This document shows, piece after piece, positions 15,891 to 25,300 of a DNA stretch of 64,000 bases. Origin of the DNA: Sva-07 sp963828415. Its GTDB lineage: Bacteria > Actinomycetota > Acidimicrobiia > Acidimicrobiales > Ilumatobacteraceae. The translations under genes were made by a program, and so were the position numbers. Each line of letters begins with the position of its first letter. The stretch's first letter is position 1. The notes beneath the pieces are model-generated. The model worked only from the letters and a program-made list of their open reading frames with translations, was not told the origin of the DNA and ran no database searches. Location of the stretch: positions 124,001 to 188,000 of the forward strand of contig CAWHEI010000002.1 in assembly GCA_963828415.1 (NCBI GenBank), read 5' to 3'.

Positions 15891-17389
15891 ACGCCGTCGT
15901 CGGACTCTGCGTGGCGGTGCCGCTGCTCGCCTCGGCGCTCGTGCTCGGCCTCCGCCGCAACGCCGCGGCCCGCGACACGATCACCGTGTCGACCATGGCG
16001 GCGGTGACGGCGATGGCCGCCGTGCTGCTCGCCGAGGTCGACCGCAACGGCACCATCGTGCTCGGCGTCGGCGACTGGGCGCCCGACCTCGGCATCGTGC
16101 TCGTCGCCGACCTCTTCGCTGCGCTCATCCTGCTCGTGGCGTCGGCGACGATCCTGGTGGTGGAGTTGTTCGCGATCGGCCAGCGCCGCACGCCCGCGGG
16201 CGCTGATCCGGCGGTGGTCAGCCCGATCCTGCTCGTGCTCGCCGGTGGCGTCAGCCTGGCGATCCTCACCGGCGACCTCTTCACGCTGTTCGTGGCGTTC
16301 GAGCTGATCCTCGTTGCCAGCTACGTGCTGCTCACCCACCAGGGTCGTGAATCGCAGGTGCGCTCGGGCATGACCTACGTGGTCATCAACCTGTTCGCAT
16401 CGACGCTGTTCCTGTTCGGTGTCGCCATCGTCTACTCGGCCACTGGCACGGTCAACATGGCGTTGCTCGCCGAGCGGATCCCAGAGCTGCCCGCAGCGAC
16501 CCAGGTCGGCATCGGGCTGTGGTTCCTCATCGTCTTCGGCACCAAAGCGGCGATCTTCCCGCTGTTCTCGTGGCTCCCCGACAGCTACCCGACCGCACCG
16601 ACCACGATCACGGCGGTGTTCGCCGGGCTGCTCACCAAGATCGGCGTGTACGTCCTCATTCGGTTCTTCACGCTGATGGAACTCGAGCGACTCGGTCCGC
16701 TCCTGCTCGTCATCGCCGGCTTCACGATGATCGTCGGCGTGGCCGGCGCGCTCGCCCAGAACGACGTGAAGCGCATCCTGTCGTTCCACGTCGTCAGCCA
16801 GATCGGCTACATGATCATGGGGCTCGGGTTGTTCACGGTGGCCGGCGTCGCTGGTGCCGTCCTGTTCCTGATCCACCAGATCCCCGTCAAGACCGTGATG
16901 TTCCTTGCCGGCGGGTTGATCGAGGACGACCAGGGGACGTCCGCGCTCACGAAGGTCGGAGGTCTCGCGACGAGCAAGCCGGTGATCGCCGTGCTGTTCG
17001 CGCTTCCCGCGCTCAGCTTGGCCGGCCTTCCACCGTTCTCGGGCTTCATCGCCAAACTCGCACTCGTCGACGCAGGCATCGCGTCGGGTGCGTACGTGAT
17101 CGTCGCGGTGTCGCTGGTCGGCTCGATCCTCACGTTGCTGTCGATGACGAAGATCTGGCTCGGTGCATTCTGGGGCGAGGTCACGCCGTCGGCGGTGCCC
17201 GCATCCAGCCACCGATCGGTCACGATCATGCAGACCGCCGCCGGTGTCGCCGTTGCCGGAACGATCGCCATCGCCGTGGTCGCGGGGCCGTTGTGGCGCA
17301 TGAGCGAGCAGGTCGCCACCGACCTGATCGAACGCACGCCGTACATCGTCGACGTGCTCGGCCCGACCGCCGGTGAGGTGGACGGCTGA
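15887..17389 (+). CDS. mrpD: Na+/H+ antiporter subunit MrpD
   Basis: A 500-residue NuoM/NuoN-like subunit with about 14 membrane helices. Landmarks are FTLFVAFELILVASYVLLTH (channel Glu), FGTKAAIFPLFSWLPDSYPT (Lys) with APTTITAVFAGLLTKIGVYV, and AQNDVKRILSFHVVSQIGYM. GTG start at 15887 overlapping mrpC (GTGA). It forms the second proton channel next to MrpA. Confidence 0.93.
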   Translation: MNAVVGLCVAVPLLASALVLGLRRNAAARDTITVSTMAAVTAMAAVLLAEVDRNGTIVLGVGDWAPDLGIVLVADLFAALILLVASATILVVELFAIGQRRTPAGADPAVVSPILLVLAGGVSLAILTGDLFTLFVAFELILVASYVLLTHQGRESQVRSGMTYVVINLFASTLFLFGVAIVYSATGTVNMALLAERIPELPAATQVGIGLWFLIVFGTKAAIFPLFSWLPDSYPTAPTTITAVFAGLLTKIGVYVLIRFFTLMELERLGPLLLVIAGFTMIVGVAGALAQNDVKRILSFHVVSQIGYMIMGLGLFTVAGVAGAVLFLIHQIPVKTVMFLAGGLIEDDQGTSALTKVGGLATSKPVIAVLFALPALSLAGLPPFSGFIAKLALVDAGIASGAYVIVAVSLVGSILTLLSMTKIWLGAFWGEVTPSAVPASSHRSVTIMQTAAGVAVAGTIAIAVVAGPLWRMSEQVATDLIERTPYIVDVLGPTAGEVDG

Positions 17390-17925
17390 TGGACACCATC
17401 GCGGCGCGTTCGTCGTGGAGCTCGGTGCGCTCGTTGCTGACTCCTCGACGCCTGCTGACACTGGCCCTACTCGTCGGCGCATGGTGTGCGCTGTGGGGCT
17501 CGGTGTCGGTCGCCAACGTCGTGTCGGGAACGATCGTGGCGGTCGCCGCCACGTTGTTCGCCGGCGTCGACCGCAACGCCGGCGGCCTGCGCATTCTGCC
17601 GCTGCTGCGGTTCGTCTGGCTCGTCGCTGTCGACCTCGTCGTGTCGACGGTGCAGGTGGCGTGGGAGATCCTGACGCCGACCGACTACACCGACGAAGCG
17701 ATCATCGCGGTCGACACGTCGATCGAGTCGAGGTCGCACTTCCTGATGCTCGTGGTGGCGATCACCGTCACGCCGGGAACGGCCGTCATCGACAGCGACG
17801 GTGACACCGGTCGGCTCTATCTGCACGTGCTCCACGCCGAGAAGGCGCCCGAGATCGAACAGCACGTGCGCCGGCTCGCCGAACTCGCGTGCCGGGCGCT
17901 GCCAGTGAAGGAGGAATCAGCATGA
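17389..17925 (+). CDS. mrpE: Na+/H+ antiporter subunit MrpE
   Basis: A 178-residue subunit with two N-terminal membrane helices (LLTLALLVGAWCALWGSVSV and the next) and the conserved MnhE cytoplasmic segment ITVTPGTAVIDSD followed by LYLHVLHAE. The ATG shares its A with the mrpD TGA. The N-terminal ~20 residues before the first helix are Ser-rich and less conserved. Confidence 0.9.
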   Translation: MDTIAARSSWSSVRSLLTPRRLLTLALLVGAWCALWGSVSVANVVSGTIVAVAATLFAGVDRNAGGLRILPLLRFVWLVAVDLVVSTVQVAWEILTPTDYTDEAIIAVDTSIESRSHFLMLVVAITVTPGTAVIDSDGDTGRLYLHVLHAEKAPEIEQHVRRLAELACRALPVKEESA

Positions 17926-18179
17926 TCGCCGACATCGCCGTGGGGATCTTCCTGCTGGCAGGGATCCTGGCGGGCATTCGTCTCGTCCGCGGCCCGTCGC
18001 TGGCCGACCGGGTGATCTCGCTCGATGCCGCCCTCGTTGCGCTGATGGGCGCCATCGGCACACGGGTGGCCGAGACCGGCGACACGCTCTACATCGGCGT
18101 CCTCGTCGTGATCGCGATCGTTGCGTTCACCGCCACCGTGGCCCTCAGTCGTTTCATCGAGACCACAGGGCGACCATGA
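17922..18179 (+). CDS. mrpF: Na+/H+ antiporter subunit MrpF
   Basis: An 85-residue three-helix subunit with the family motif RLVRGPSLADRVISLDAALV. The start ATG 17922 overlaps the mrpE stop and has AAGGAGG about 9 bases upstream. The next gene, mrpG, overlaps its stop. Length and motif are typical for MnhF. Confidence 0.9.
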   Translation: MIADIAVGIFLLAGILAGIRLVRGPSLADRVISLDAALVALMGAIGTRVAETGDTLYIGVLVVIAIVAFTATVALSRFIETTGRP

Positions 18180-18556
18180 ACGTCGTCAGCGCGGCCTTCA
18201 TCCTGCTCGGCGCCCTCGTCGCGCTGCTCGCCGGCATCGGCCTGCTCACCTTCACCACGCCCTATGCGAGGTTTCACGCTGCCGGCAAGGCGAGCCCGAT
18301 CGCGTTCTTGCTCGTTGCGATCGGTGCGAGCATCGAAGTCGGTGTCCGAGGCGCCGCCGAACTGGCGATCGTTGCAGCAGCGTTGCTGCTGACCCTGCCG
18401 GCGAGCACCCACCTGCTCTTCCGGGCCACGCATCGCACCACCGAATCCGAGCACCTGCGTGTCGACGAACTCGCTGCTCCTGAACGAGAATTGGCCGAGA
18501 TCGAGTCGAGCGCGGCGGAGAATCCACAGGGAGACGTCGATGGTCGCGACCGCTAG
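18176..18556 (+). CDS. mrpG: Na+/H+ antiporter subunit MrpG
   Basis: A 126-residue subunit with three membrane helices and the MnhG motif LLTFTTPYARFHAAGKASPI. The C-terminal ~35 residues are hydrophilic (Glu/Asp-rich) and extend beyond the usual family end. It is the last gene of the overlapping mrpABCDEFG run, so the complete seven-subunit set is present in canonical group 1 order with A and B separate. Confidence 0.9.
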   Translation: MNVVSAAFILLGALVALLAGIGLLTFTTPYARFHAAGKASPIAFLLVAIGASIEVGVRGAAELAIVAAALLLTLPASTHLLFRATHRTTESEHLRVDELAAPERELAEIESSAAENPQGDVDGRDR

Positions 18557-18623
18557 GGCTCGACGTTCGGTGACGTCCGAGAGGAACACTGGGCAACAGG
18601 TGTCTTCGAATACCTATGATCAA

Positions 18624-18926
18624 ATGGTGACGTTGATCGAACCGAAGCCTGATCTGCCCGCGTGGACGTTTCTGACGAACCACGCCCACGTGATGGTGGC
18701 ATTGAGCCGCGATCCGGATCTGCGCCAGCGCGATCTCAGTTACGTGGTCGGGATCACTCCGGGCGCCGTGCAACGGATTCTCGACGACCTCGAGGCCGGC
18801 GGCTACCTGCGCCGGGAGAAGGTCGGTCGTCGCAACCACTACGAGATCATCGACCGAACGAAACTGCGCCATCCGCTCGAAGGCCAGCACACCGTCGGCG
18901 AGCTGCTCGACATGCTCCACGATTGA
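18624..18926 (+). CDS. Winged-helix transcriptional regulator
   Basis: About 100 residues. It is a MarR-like winged helix: TFLTNHAHVMVALSRDPDLR, the recognition region LSYVVGITPGAVQRILDDLE, and the wing GGYLRREKVGRRNHYEIID. A TATGAT box (18615-18620) lies directly before ATG 18624 and GTG 18627, hinting at leaderless expression from the GTG, although no good -35 is seen. An upstream start at ATG 18540 would add residues without similarity. It probably regulates otsA downstream or the mrp operon upstream. No ligand or metal-binding domain is present. Confidence 0.7.
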   Translation: MVTLIEPKPDLPAWTFLTNHAHVMVALSRDPDLRQRDLSYVVGITPGAVQRILDDLEAGGYLRREKVGRRNHYEIIDRTKLRHPLEGQHTVGELLDMLHD

Positions 18927-18958
18927 CCCACCAGCTCGACGGGTAGTCGCGGGGCGTC

Positions 18959-20320
18959 ATGCCCGCAACCGATCTCGAACCGACGCGTCCTCGCATGCTC
19001 GTCGTCGCCAACCGGCTTCCCGTGGCATGGTCGTCGACGGCGGGTTGGCAACGTGCCCCAGGAGGTCTCGTCACGGCGCTCGAGTCGTTCGTGCGTCGTC
19101 AACCTTCGGTCTGGATCGGCTCGTCAGCCTCGCTGGGCGATCCCGACGCCGCGACACCGGCCTGGCCGCATGGTTCGCTCCATCAGGTGGCGATCCCTCC
19201 AGCGCTCGCCGACGCAGCCGTCGACGGGATGGCGAACTCGTGCCTGTGGCCGGCGCTGCACGGCATGGCCCGAAGTGTGCAATGGCGCGACGAATGGTGG
19301 CGCGACTATCAGGACCACAACGAGCGCTTCGCGAAGGCCATCGCTGATGTTGCAGCAGACGGCGACCTCGTCTGGATCCACGATCATCAGCTGCTGCTGG
19401 TGGCTGCGTTCCTGGCCGTCGAACGACCGGACCTCACGGTCGGGTTGTCGATCCACACGCCGTTCGACGCCAACACCCTTGCGGCGCTTCCGGTCGCCGA
19501 TGCGCTGGCACGCGCGCTGGAGGTGCCGGCACTGATCGGCGTGCAGACCGTCGGCGACCGCGCCCAGCTTGCTCGCTTCTGTCGCACTCGCCGCAACGAC
19601 ACCGTGGTGTCGCCGGTGTCGATCGATCCGGCATCTCTGGCCGCACTCTCCCACGAGCGCGCCACCCAAGTGCTCGTCGAGCGGTTGCGCGCCCGGGTCT
19701 CGTCGCGACGGCTGATCGTCGGCGTCGACCGGATCGACTCGACCAAAGCGATCCCCCAGCGCATCGAGGCGATCGACCGGGCCTTCCGGTCGGGCATCTT
19801 CCATCCCGACGAGGTCGAGATCGTGCAGATCGCGCAACCGAGTCGGACGAGCCTCACGGTGTCACGAGAACTCCGCCTCCAGATCGAACGTCGAGCGCAC
19901 GACGTGGCCGCGAACTGGTTGCGATCGGATGGAACCGCCGCGTTGCGAGTGTCGACCGAGGGCTGCGACCGACGTCAGGTCGCAGCGCTGTTCACCGCCG
20001 CCGACATGGCCCTGGTGACGCCACGACGCGACGGTATGAATCTCGTTGCGAAGGAGTTCTCGATCCTCAACGAACCGCGCAGCGGCGCGCTCGTGCTCGC
20101 ACGAGGCGCCGGCGCCGCCGATGACCTCGGCGCGGGATCGGTGCTCGTCGACGGTGACGACCCGTCGTCGGTCGTCGACGGCATCGCGCAGGCGTTCGCG
20201 CTCGACGTGGCGGCCCGCCGGAGAATGGCTCGCCGTCGCGCGGACGCCGTGCGTTCGTGGACCTCCGAGCACTGGGCGGCCGACTTCGAGCGGCGACTGC
20301 TCGACGCACAGGTTTGCTGA
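18959..20320 (+). CDS. otsA: Alpha,alpha-trehalose-phosphate synthase (GT20 family)
   Basis: A 453-residue GT-B glycosyltransferase that joins UDP- or GDP-glucose to glucose-6-phosphate. N-terminal VVANRLPVAW and GGLVTALESF bind the acceptor; DLVWIHDHQLLLV and IHTPFDANTL are standard OtsA segments. GVDRIDSTKAIPQRIEAID corresponds to the usual GVDRLDYTKG motif but has Ser where Tyr is common. The donor-site VTPRRDGMNLVAKEF is intact. No fused phosphatase (OtsB) domain or otsB gene is nearby. It fits a role in osmotic or desiccation tolerance beside the Mrp antiporter. Confidence 0.88.
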   Translation: MPATDLEPTRPRMLVVANRLPVAWSSTAGWQRAPGGLVTALESFVRRQPSVWIGSSASLGDPDAATPAWPHGSLHQVAIPPALADAAVDGMANSCLWPALHGMARSVQWRDEWWRDYQDHNERFAKAIADVAADGDLVWIHDHQLLLVAAFLAVERPDLTVGLSIHTPFDANTLAALPVADALARALEVPALIGVQTVGDRAQLARFCRTRRNDTVVSPVSIDPASLAALSHERATQVLVERLRARVSSRRLIVGVDRIDSTKAIPQRIEAIDRAFRSGIFHPDEVEIVQIAQPSRTSLTVSRELRLQIERRAHDVAANWLRSDGTAALRVSTEGCDRRQVAALFTAADMALVTPRRDGMNLVAKEFSILNEPRSGALVLARGAGAADDLGAGSVLVDGDDPSSVVDGIAQAFALDVAARRRMARRRADAVRSWTSEHWAADFERRLLDAQVC

Positions 20321-20339
20321 GTGAGGCGCACGGGTAGCC

Positions 20340-20555
20340 GTGTCCGTCATGACCACCACACACAGCTCCTCCATCAGTCGCCGCGTGATCGCTGCCTCAG
20401 CCGTCGCGGTCCTGTCCCTCGGCGCCGCCGCCTGCAGTGACGACGACGGCAACGACGACGACCTCGACAACCCGGTGGACGGCGTGGACGACCAGCTCGA
20501 TGACATCTCCAACTCGATCGCCGACGACATCGAGAGCGAGACCACCGACGGCTGA
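20340..20555 (+). CDS. Small acidic lipoprotein
   Basis: A 62-71-residue secreted protein. A positively charged start (ISRRVIAAS) and hydrophobic core lead to the lipobox LGAAAC, after which nearly every residue is Asp, Glu, Asn or Ser (SDDDGNDDDLDNPVDGVDD). The start is GTG 20340 or ATG 20349. The mature peptide has about 35 residues and no recognisable domain. An acidic, membrane-tethered peptide could bind cations at the cell surface, which is speculation. Confidence 0.65.
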   Translation: MSVMTTTHSSSISRRVIAASAVAVLSLGAAACSDDDGNDDDLDNPVDGVDDQLDDISNSIADDIESETTDG

Positions 20556-20560
20556 CCATC

Positions 20561-20612
20561 CGTTTGCGTGCGGATTCGGGTGGGGCAGCCCACCGAATTC
20601 GCTACGCAAACG
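20561..20612. repeat. 52-bp interspersed palindrome, copy 3
   Basis: Arms CGTTTGCGTGCG and GCTACGCAAACG with centre TTCGGGTGGGGCAGCCCACCGAA. It is the same length as the other copies and sits between the lipoprotein stop and the SPFH gene, two co-directional genes. Confidence 0.85.
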
Positions 20613-20690
20613 TGAATTCGCCGGCGCTGGCGGCAGTACCGTATGCGCTCCTATGGACACCAACCGTGACTGCTCGTCGAGGTCGATCTG

Positions 20691-21587
20691 ATGGAGTTCG
20701 TGATTGCGCTCGTCGGTGTTGCGATCGTGCTCGGCATCGTCGGCATGGTGCTCCTCGAGACCTCCGTCATCGTCGAGCCCGGCACGATCGCGCTGCTGCT
20801 GAAGCGAGGCAAGGCCACCGGCCGGGCGCTCACACCCGGTCGTCACTTCATGCAGCCGTGGCGCAAAGCGGTCGTCCAGATCTATCCGTCGCGTGAGCTG
20901 TCGCTCGTCGCGGGCGGACGGGCGATCGGCGATCCTCGGGTCGAGTACTTCGACGACCCGCTCCGTCTCCATCTCGGCGACAAGGCATTCGCGGAGGTCA
21001 GCTACACGCTGCGTTGCCAACTCGACACGGGTCAACTCAAGGACGTCCACAACCAGTTCGGCCCAGAAGGGCTGTGGGCGGCCCTGCGCGACATCACGCG
21101 CAGCGCCATCCTCACCGAGGTGGGTACGGGAAACCTCTCCGTGAACGACGTCTACGGCACCGGGTTCACGGCGCTCCAAGCGCGCCTCACCGAGGCGCTG
21201 GACACGGCGCTCGGCGCTGCAGGTTTCGACCTCAAGATGTTCACGCTGCGCGAGGTCGATCTCGGCGAAACCGGCGAGGTGATCCAGTCGATCGTGCGCT
21301 CCGAAACCGAACTCGAGCGTGAGAACGCCTTCGCCAAGGTGCGCCGGGCGCGCCTCGAGAACGACGCCGAGGTCGGTTCGCTGCTCGACGGCATCGATGG
21401 CGACGTGCTGCTGCGGTATCGCCAGATCGAGGCCTGGCGCGACATCCTGCATCGCTGGGACGGTGACCAGCCGATCCCCTCCGCGCTCACCGTTCCGCTC
21501 ACCGCCGGACCGATGTCCACCGCGTCATCCGACACGCACGTGATCGATGCCGAGGAGACGACGGACCAGGCGGCCGAGCAGCCATGA
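20691..21587 (+). CDS. SPFH-domain (slipin/stomatin-like) protein
   Basis: A 298-residue protein with one N-terminal membrane helix (FVIALVGVAIVLGIVGMVLL) followed by an SPFH/band-7 domain: IVEPGTIALLLKRGKATGRA, the strand-rich FAEVSYTLRCQL, and the helical FTLREVDLGETGEVIQSIVR then SETELERENAFAKVRRARLE coiled-coil arm. Such proteins form membrane scaffolds. The stop overlaps the next gene (ATGA), so the two probably act together. Start ATG 20691, three bases before FVIA. Confidence 0.8.
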   Translation: MEFVIALVGVAIVLGIVGMVLLETSVIVEPGTIALLLKRGKATGRALTPGRHFMQPWRKAVVQIYPSRELSLVAGGRAIGDPRVEYFDDPLRLHLGDKAFAEVSYTLRCQLDTGQLKDVHNQFGPEGLWAALRDITRSAILTEVGTGNLSVNDVYGTGFTALQARLTEALDTALGAAGFDLKMFTLREVDLGETGEVIQSIVRSETELERENAFAKVRRARLENDAEVGSLLDGIDGDVLLRYRQIEAWRDILHRWDGDQPIPSALTVPLTAGPMSTASSDTHVIDAEETTDQAAEQP

Positions 21588-22255
21588 GCAACTCGCCCTG
21601 GTCGAACGAATCCGCCGGGTCGAAGAACTCGGGAGGGTCGCGTACACGCCCCGGTCGGCTGATCGAGATCATCACCGTCGTACTGCTGGCAGTGGCCACC
21701 GTCGGCTCTGCATGGTCGGCGTACCAGGTCTCGAAATGGAACGGCGTCGAAACCGACGAGGCGCGCGCCTCGGCGGTGCTGCGGATCGAGTCGTCGCGCG
21801 AATACGCGCTGGCCACCCAGAAGGTGTCGTACGACGCGGCCACCGTCGCGCAGTACGCCTCGGCGGCCGCAGGCGGGAACCAGGACCTGCAGGACTTCCT
21901 GCGTGCGACGCTCGTACGGCCCGGCTTCGTCCCGATCTTCGAGAGCTGGGAAGCGCAGCTCGCGGCGGGACAGACGCCGACCAACCTGCTCGCCGACGAG
22001 GAGTACCTCGGCGAGATCTTCGCGGCGTCCGACGCCTTGGACGCCGAGGCGGGCCAGGCGAGCTTGCGCGGCGAGGAAGCGGGAGCAAACGCCGACGACT
22101 ACATCCAGCTCACCCTGTTCTTCGCGAGCGTGCTGTTCTTCGCCGGCATCACGGCGTCGTTCAACAACCGGCTGCCCCGGATCGTGTTGTTGCTCGCCTC
22201 CGCCACCATCCTCGCTTTCGCCGGCGCCCTGATGGGTGGCTATCCGATCGCCTGA
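21584..22255 (+). CDS. Membrane protein coupled to SPFH gene (DUF4337-like)
   Basis: A 223-residue protein. One N-terminal membrane helix (LIEIITVVLLAVATVGSAWSA) is followed by a ~120-residue helical soluble region starting YQVSKWNGVETDEARASAVL, then two adjacent C-terminal helices (LFFASVLFFAGITASF, IVLLLASATILAFAGALMGG). This layout resembles DUF4337-type membrane proteins, but I am not certain of the family. The ATG overlaps the SPFH gene stop. It is convergent with cydDC. Confidence 0.7.
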   Translation: MSNSPWSNESAGSKNSGGSRTRPGRLIEIITVVLLAVATVGSAWSAYQVSKWNGVETDEARASAVLRIESSREYALATQKVSYDAATVAQYASAAAGGNQDLQDFLRATLVRPGFVPIFESWEAQLAAGQTPTNLLADEEYLGEIFAASDALDAEAGQASLRGEEAGANADDYIQLTLFFASVLFFAGITASFNNRLPRIVLLLASATILAFAGALMGGYPIA

Positions 22256-22303
22256 TCGTCGGTGACGTCGGTGACGCCCGTGACGCTCGTGACGTCCGGC
22301 GAC

Positions 22304-25300
22304 TCACGCAGCGGCGTGGCCGAGCAGGATGGTCGTGCGGTCGCCGCAGCGTTCCAGCACGGTGTCGAGCACACGACCGGCGGTGTCGGCATCGAGATTG
22401 GCCGTCGGTTCGTCGAGGACCACGATGTCGTGGCCGGCGAGCAGCACCCGGGCCAGCGCAAGGCGTTGCGCCTCGCCACCGCTCATCTTCGAGCCGCCGC
22501 GACCCAGCTGACTGTCGAGGTCCGCAGGAAGCGTGGCGAGCCACTCGCCGAGTTGGACGGCGTGCAGCGCAGCGACCAGGTCGTCGTCGCTCGCAGTCGG
22601 ATCGGCGATGCGCAGGTTCTCGCGTACCGTCGAGTCGGCGATCCACGGCAGTTGTTGAATCCAGGTGACCCGCCGGCGAACGTCCTGGCCCGCTGATCGA
22701 TCCGCTCGGGTGTCGTCGAGGCAGTAGGACCCCGACTGCGGGCTGAGGAAGTCGACGAGGACGGCGGCGAGCGTCGACTTGCCCGAACCACTGGGCCCGC
22801 TCACCACGGCATGATCGCCCGCCGGCAGCCGCATCGACACCGGACCCAGGGCGTCGGCGTCGGCGTGCGGCCAGCGTGCGGTCACCGAGTCGAGCACGAC
22901 CGTCGGATGCGCCGCGACCGGGTGCGGGTCGGTCGCCGCGACCACTGGATCGGGCGTGTCGAGCACGGCCACGACCCGCTGTGCTGCGCCGGCGATCCCG
23001 GGCACCGACGCGGCGGCTTCGTTGACCGTTCCCACGAGTTCGACGATCGCGAGCGGCCACAGTACGAGCACCCCGATCACCGGCCCGGAGAGCGAACCTC
23101 CGGTGGCGGCGATCGTCGCAAGACACACCGTGCTGGTCAGCAGCGGTGCCGCCGCCACGGCAGCGCCGCCCCACATCCGCAGCCGAGCCCGACGCCGCTC
23201 CAGGTCGTCGATCGCGTACGCGCTGCGGTCGATGTCGCGGCGAACTCCCGACAGCGTGCGGTTGGCCCAGAGGCGATCGAGGCCTTCGGTTGCGGCGAGC
23301 ACTCGACTGCCGAACGCCGCCCGCGGATCGTTGAGCGCTGGCCCGATCGAGGCCTCGACGCGGATCGTCATCGCTGGAAGCAGCACACCGATCACGGCGA
23401 TCGAACCCAGCAGGATGAGGCCGGCGGACACGTCGAGCGTCGCGGTGATCACGAGCGCAATGAGCGTCGTGGCCGCCACGGCGGCGACGGGTCCGAGGAC
23501 GCGGACGAACACGTCGAGCAGTCGATCGATGTCCGAGACGATGCGTTGCAGCAGGTCGCCGCGTTGCCAGTCGGGGACACCGGCGGGGGCGATCTCGGCC
23601 AGTCGAGCCACGACGGCCGCGCGGATCTCGGTCAGCGATCGCAGCCCGGTGTCGTGGGTGGCGAGGCGTTCGGCGTACCGGAAGACGCCCTTGAAGGTGC
23701 CGAAGGCCCGCACCCCGAGGATCGCCACCGAGAGCGCTGCCAGCTCCGGCTGCTCGCTGGCGCGCACGATCAGCCATGCGGCGGTGCCGGCGAGCCCGAT
23801 GGTGCAGATCTCGGCGGCGGTCCCGAGTGCTGCCGCTCCGACGAAACGCCGACGGGCGGGCCGCGCCATGGCCAGCACTCGCCGCAGTGACGAGGTGAGG
23901 CCGGCCGAGGTCGGCACGCGAGTGTCGACGGAGCGCCGGCTTCCGACGTCGTCGATGGGCGTTGGCGCGCTGAGCCTGATGGTGACGTCGGGCCGATGCG
24001 ATGGTGGCACGAGGTCGGTCGTCTCCGGGGCCCTGTCGTGCGCGAGATCCAGCACCCGATCGGCCACCGCGCGGCATCGAGCGTCATGTGTCGTGATCAG
24101 CACGGCGGCGTCGTACTCGCGTGCCAACGCGGCGAGCGCTTCCCACACCGCGTCAGCACTGTCACCATCGAGGTGGGCAGTGGGCTCGTCGGCGAGGACG
24201 ATCCGTGCGTCGCCGTCCCTCACCGCCACGAGCGCACGGGCGACCTGCACCCGGCGCAGCTGCCCGCCCGACAGTTCGTCGGCCCGTCGCCCGACGATCG
24301 CCGCGAGCCCGACGTCGGCCAGTGCTCGGAGTATCTCCTCGTCCGATGCGGCGGTCGCGGCTCGCACCTCGTCGATCACCGGTGACGCGACCGGCGTGAG
24401 GCGCTGGCTGATCACCGTGAGCCGATCGGCCCACGACCCGGCGTCGAGGTCCCGCACGTCGATGCCGTCGACCGTGATCGAACCGGACCGGTCGAGCACT
24501 CGACCGCGGCACGCGTCGATCAGGGTCGACTTGCCGATGCCGCTCGGGCCGTAGACGGCAACAAGCTTCCCGGGTGCGACGTCGAGGTCGATCCCATCGA
24601 GGAGCAGCCGTCCTCCGCGCCGCAGTCCCACGTGGCGCAGGGTCAGGGTTGCCTCGGTCGGTGCGTCGTGGTCGCCTGAGGTCAGTGTCGGTCGAGCGAG
24701 TAGCCCGTGGAGGTCGTCCGACGCATCGAGGCCGGATTGGGCGGCGTGGAAGCTGGCTCCGACCCTGCGCAGTGGCAGGTAGCACTCGGGCGTCAGGAGC
24801 AGCACGACGAGCGCCGTATCGAGTTGGAGATTGCCGCCGGCGAGCCTCAGGCCGATCTCCACCGCGATCAGTGCGACCGACAGCGTGGCGATCAGTTCCA
24901 GCGCCAGCGCCGACAGGAACGCGATCCGCAGCGCACTCATCGTGGTGGACCGGTACTGCTCGGAGACCTCGTGCACCGAGTCGCGCTGCGCCTGGGCCCG
25001 TCCGAACAGTCGCAGTGTCGGCAGCCCCTCGATGACGTCGAGGAAGTGCCCGCCGAGGCGCTGGAGCACGGCCCACTGGCGGGCCGTGCGGCGCTCGGTC
25101 ATCCGGCCGATCAGCACCATGAACACCGGGATCAACGGCACGGTCAGCGCGATCAGCACGGCGGACAGCAGGTCGGCGAACACGATGCGTGCCCCCGCCA
25201 CGAGCGGCACGGCCACGGCCAGCATCAGCGCCGGGAGGAACTGACGGACGTACGGTTCGAGCTGGTCGGCTCCAACGGTGACGATCGATGCCTCGCGATT

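Noticed and set aside
15848..17482. A long minus-strand frame opposite mrpD/mrpE
   Set aside because: Low-complexity composition and full overlap with mrpD, which has intact motifs; a shadow frame.
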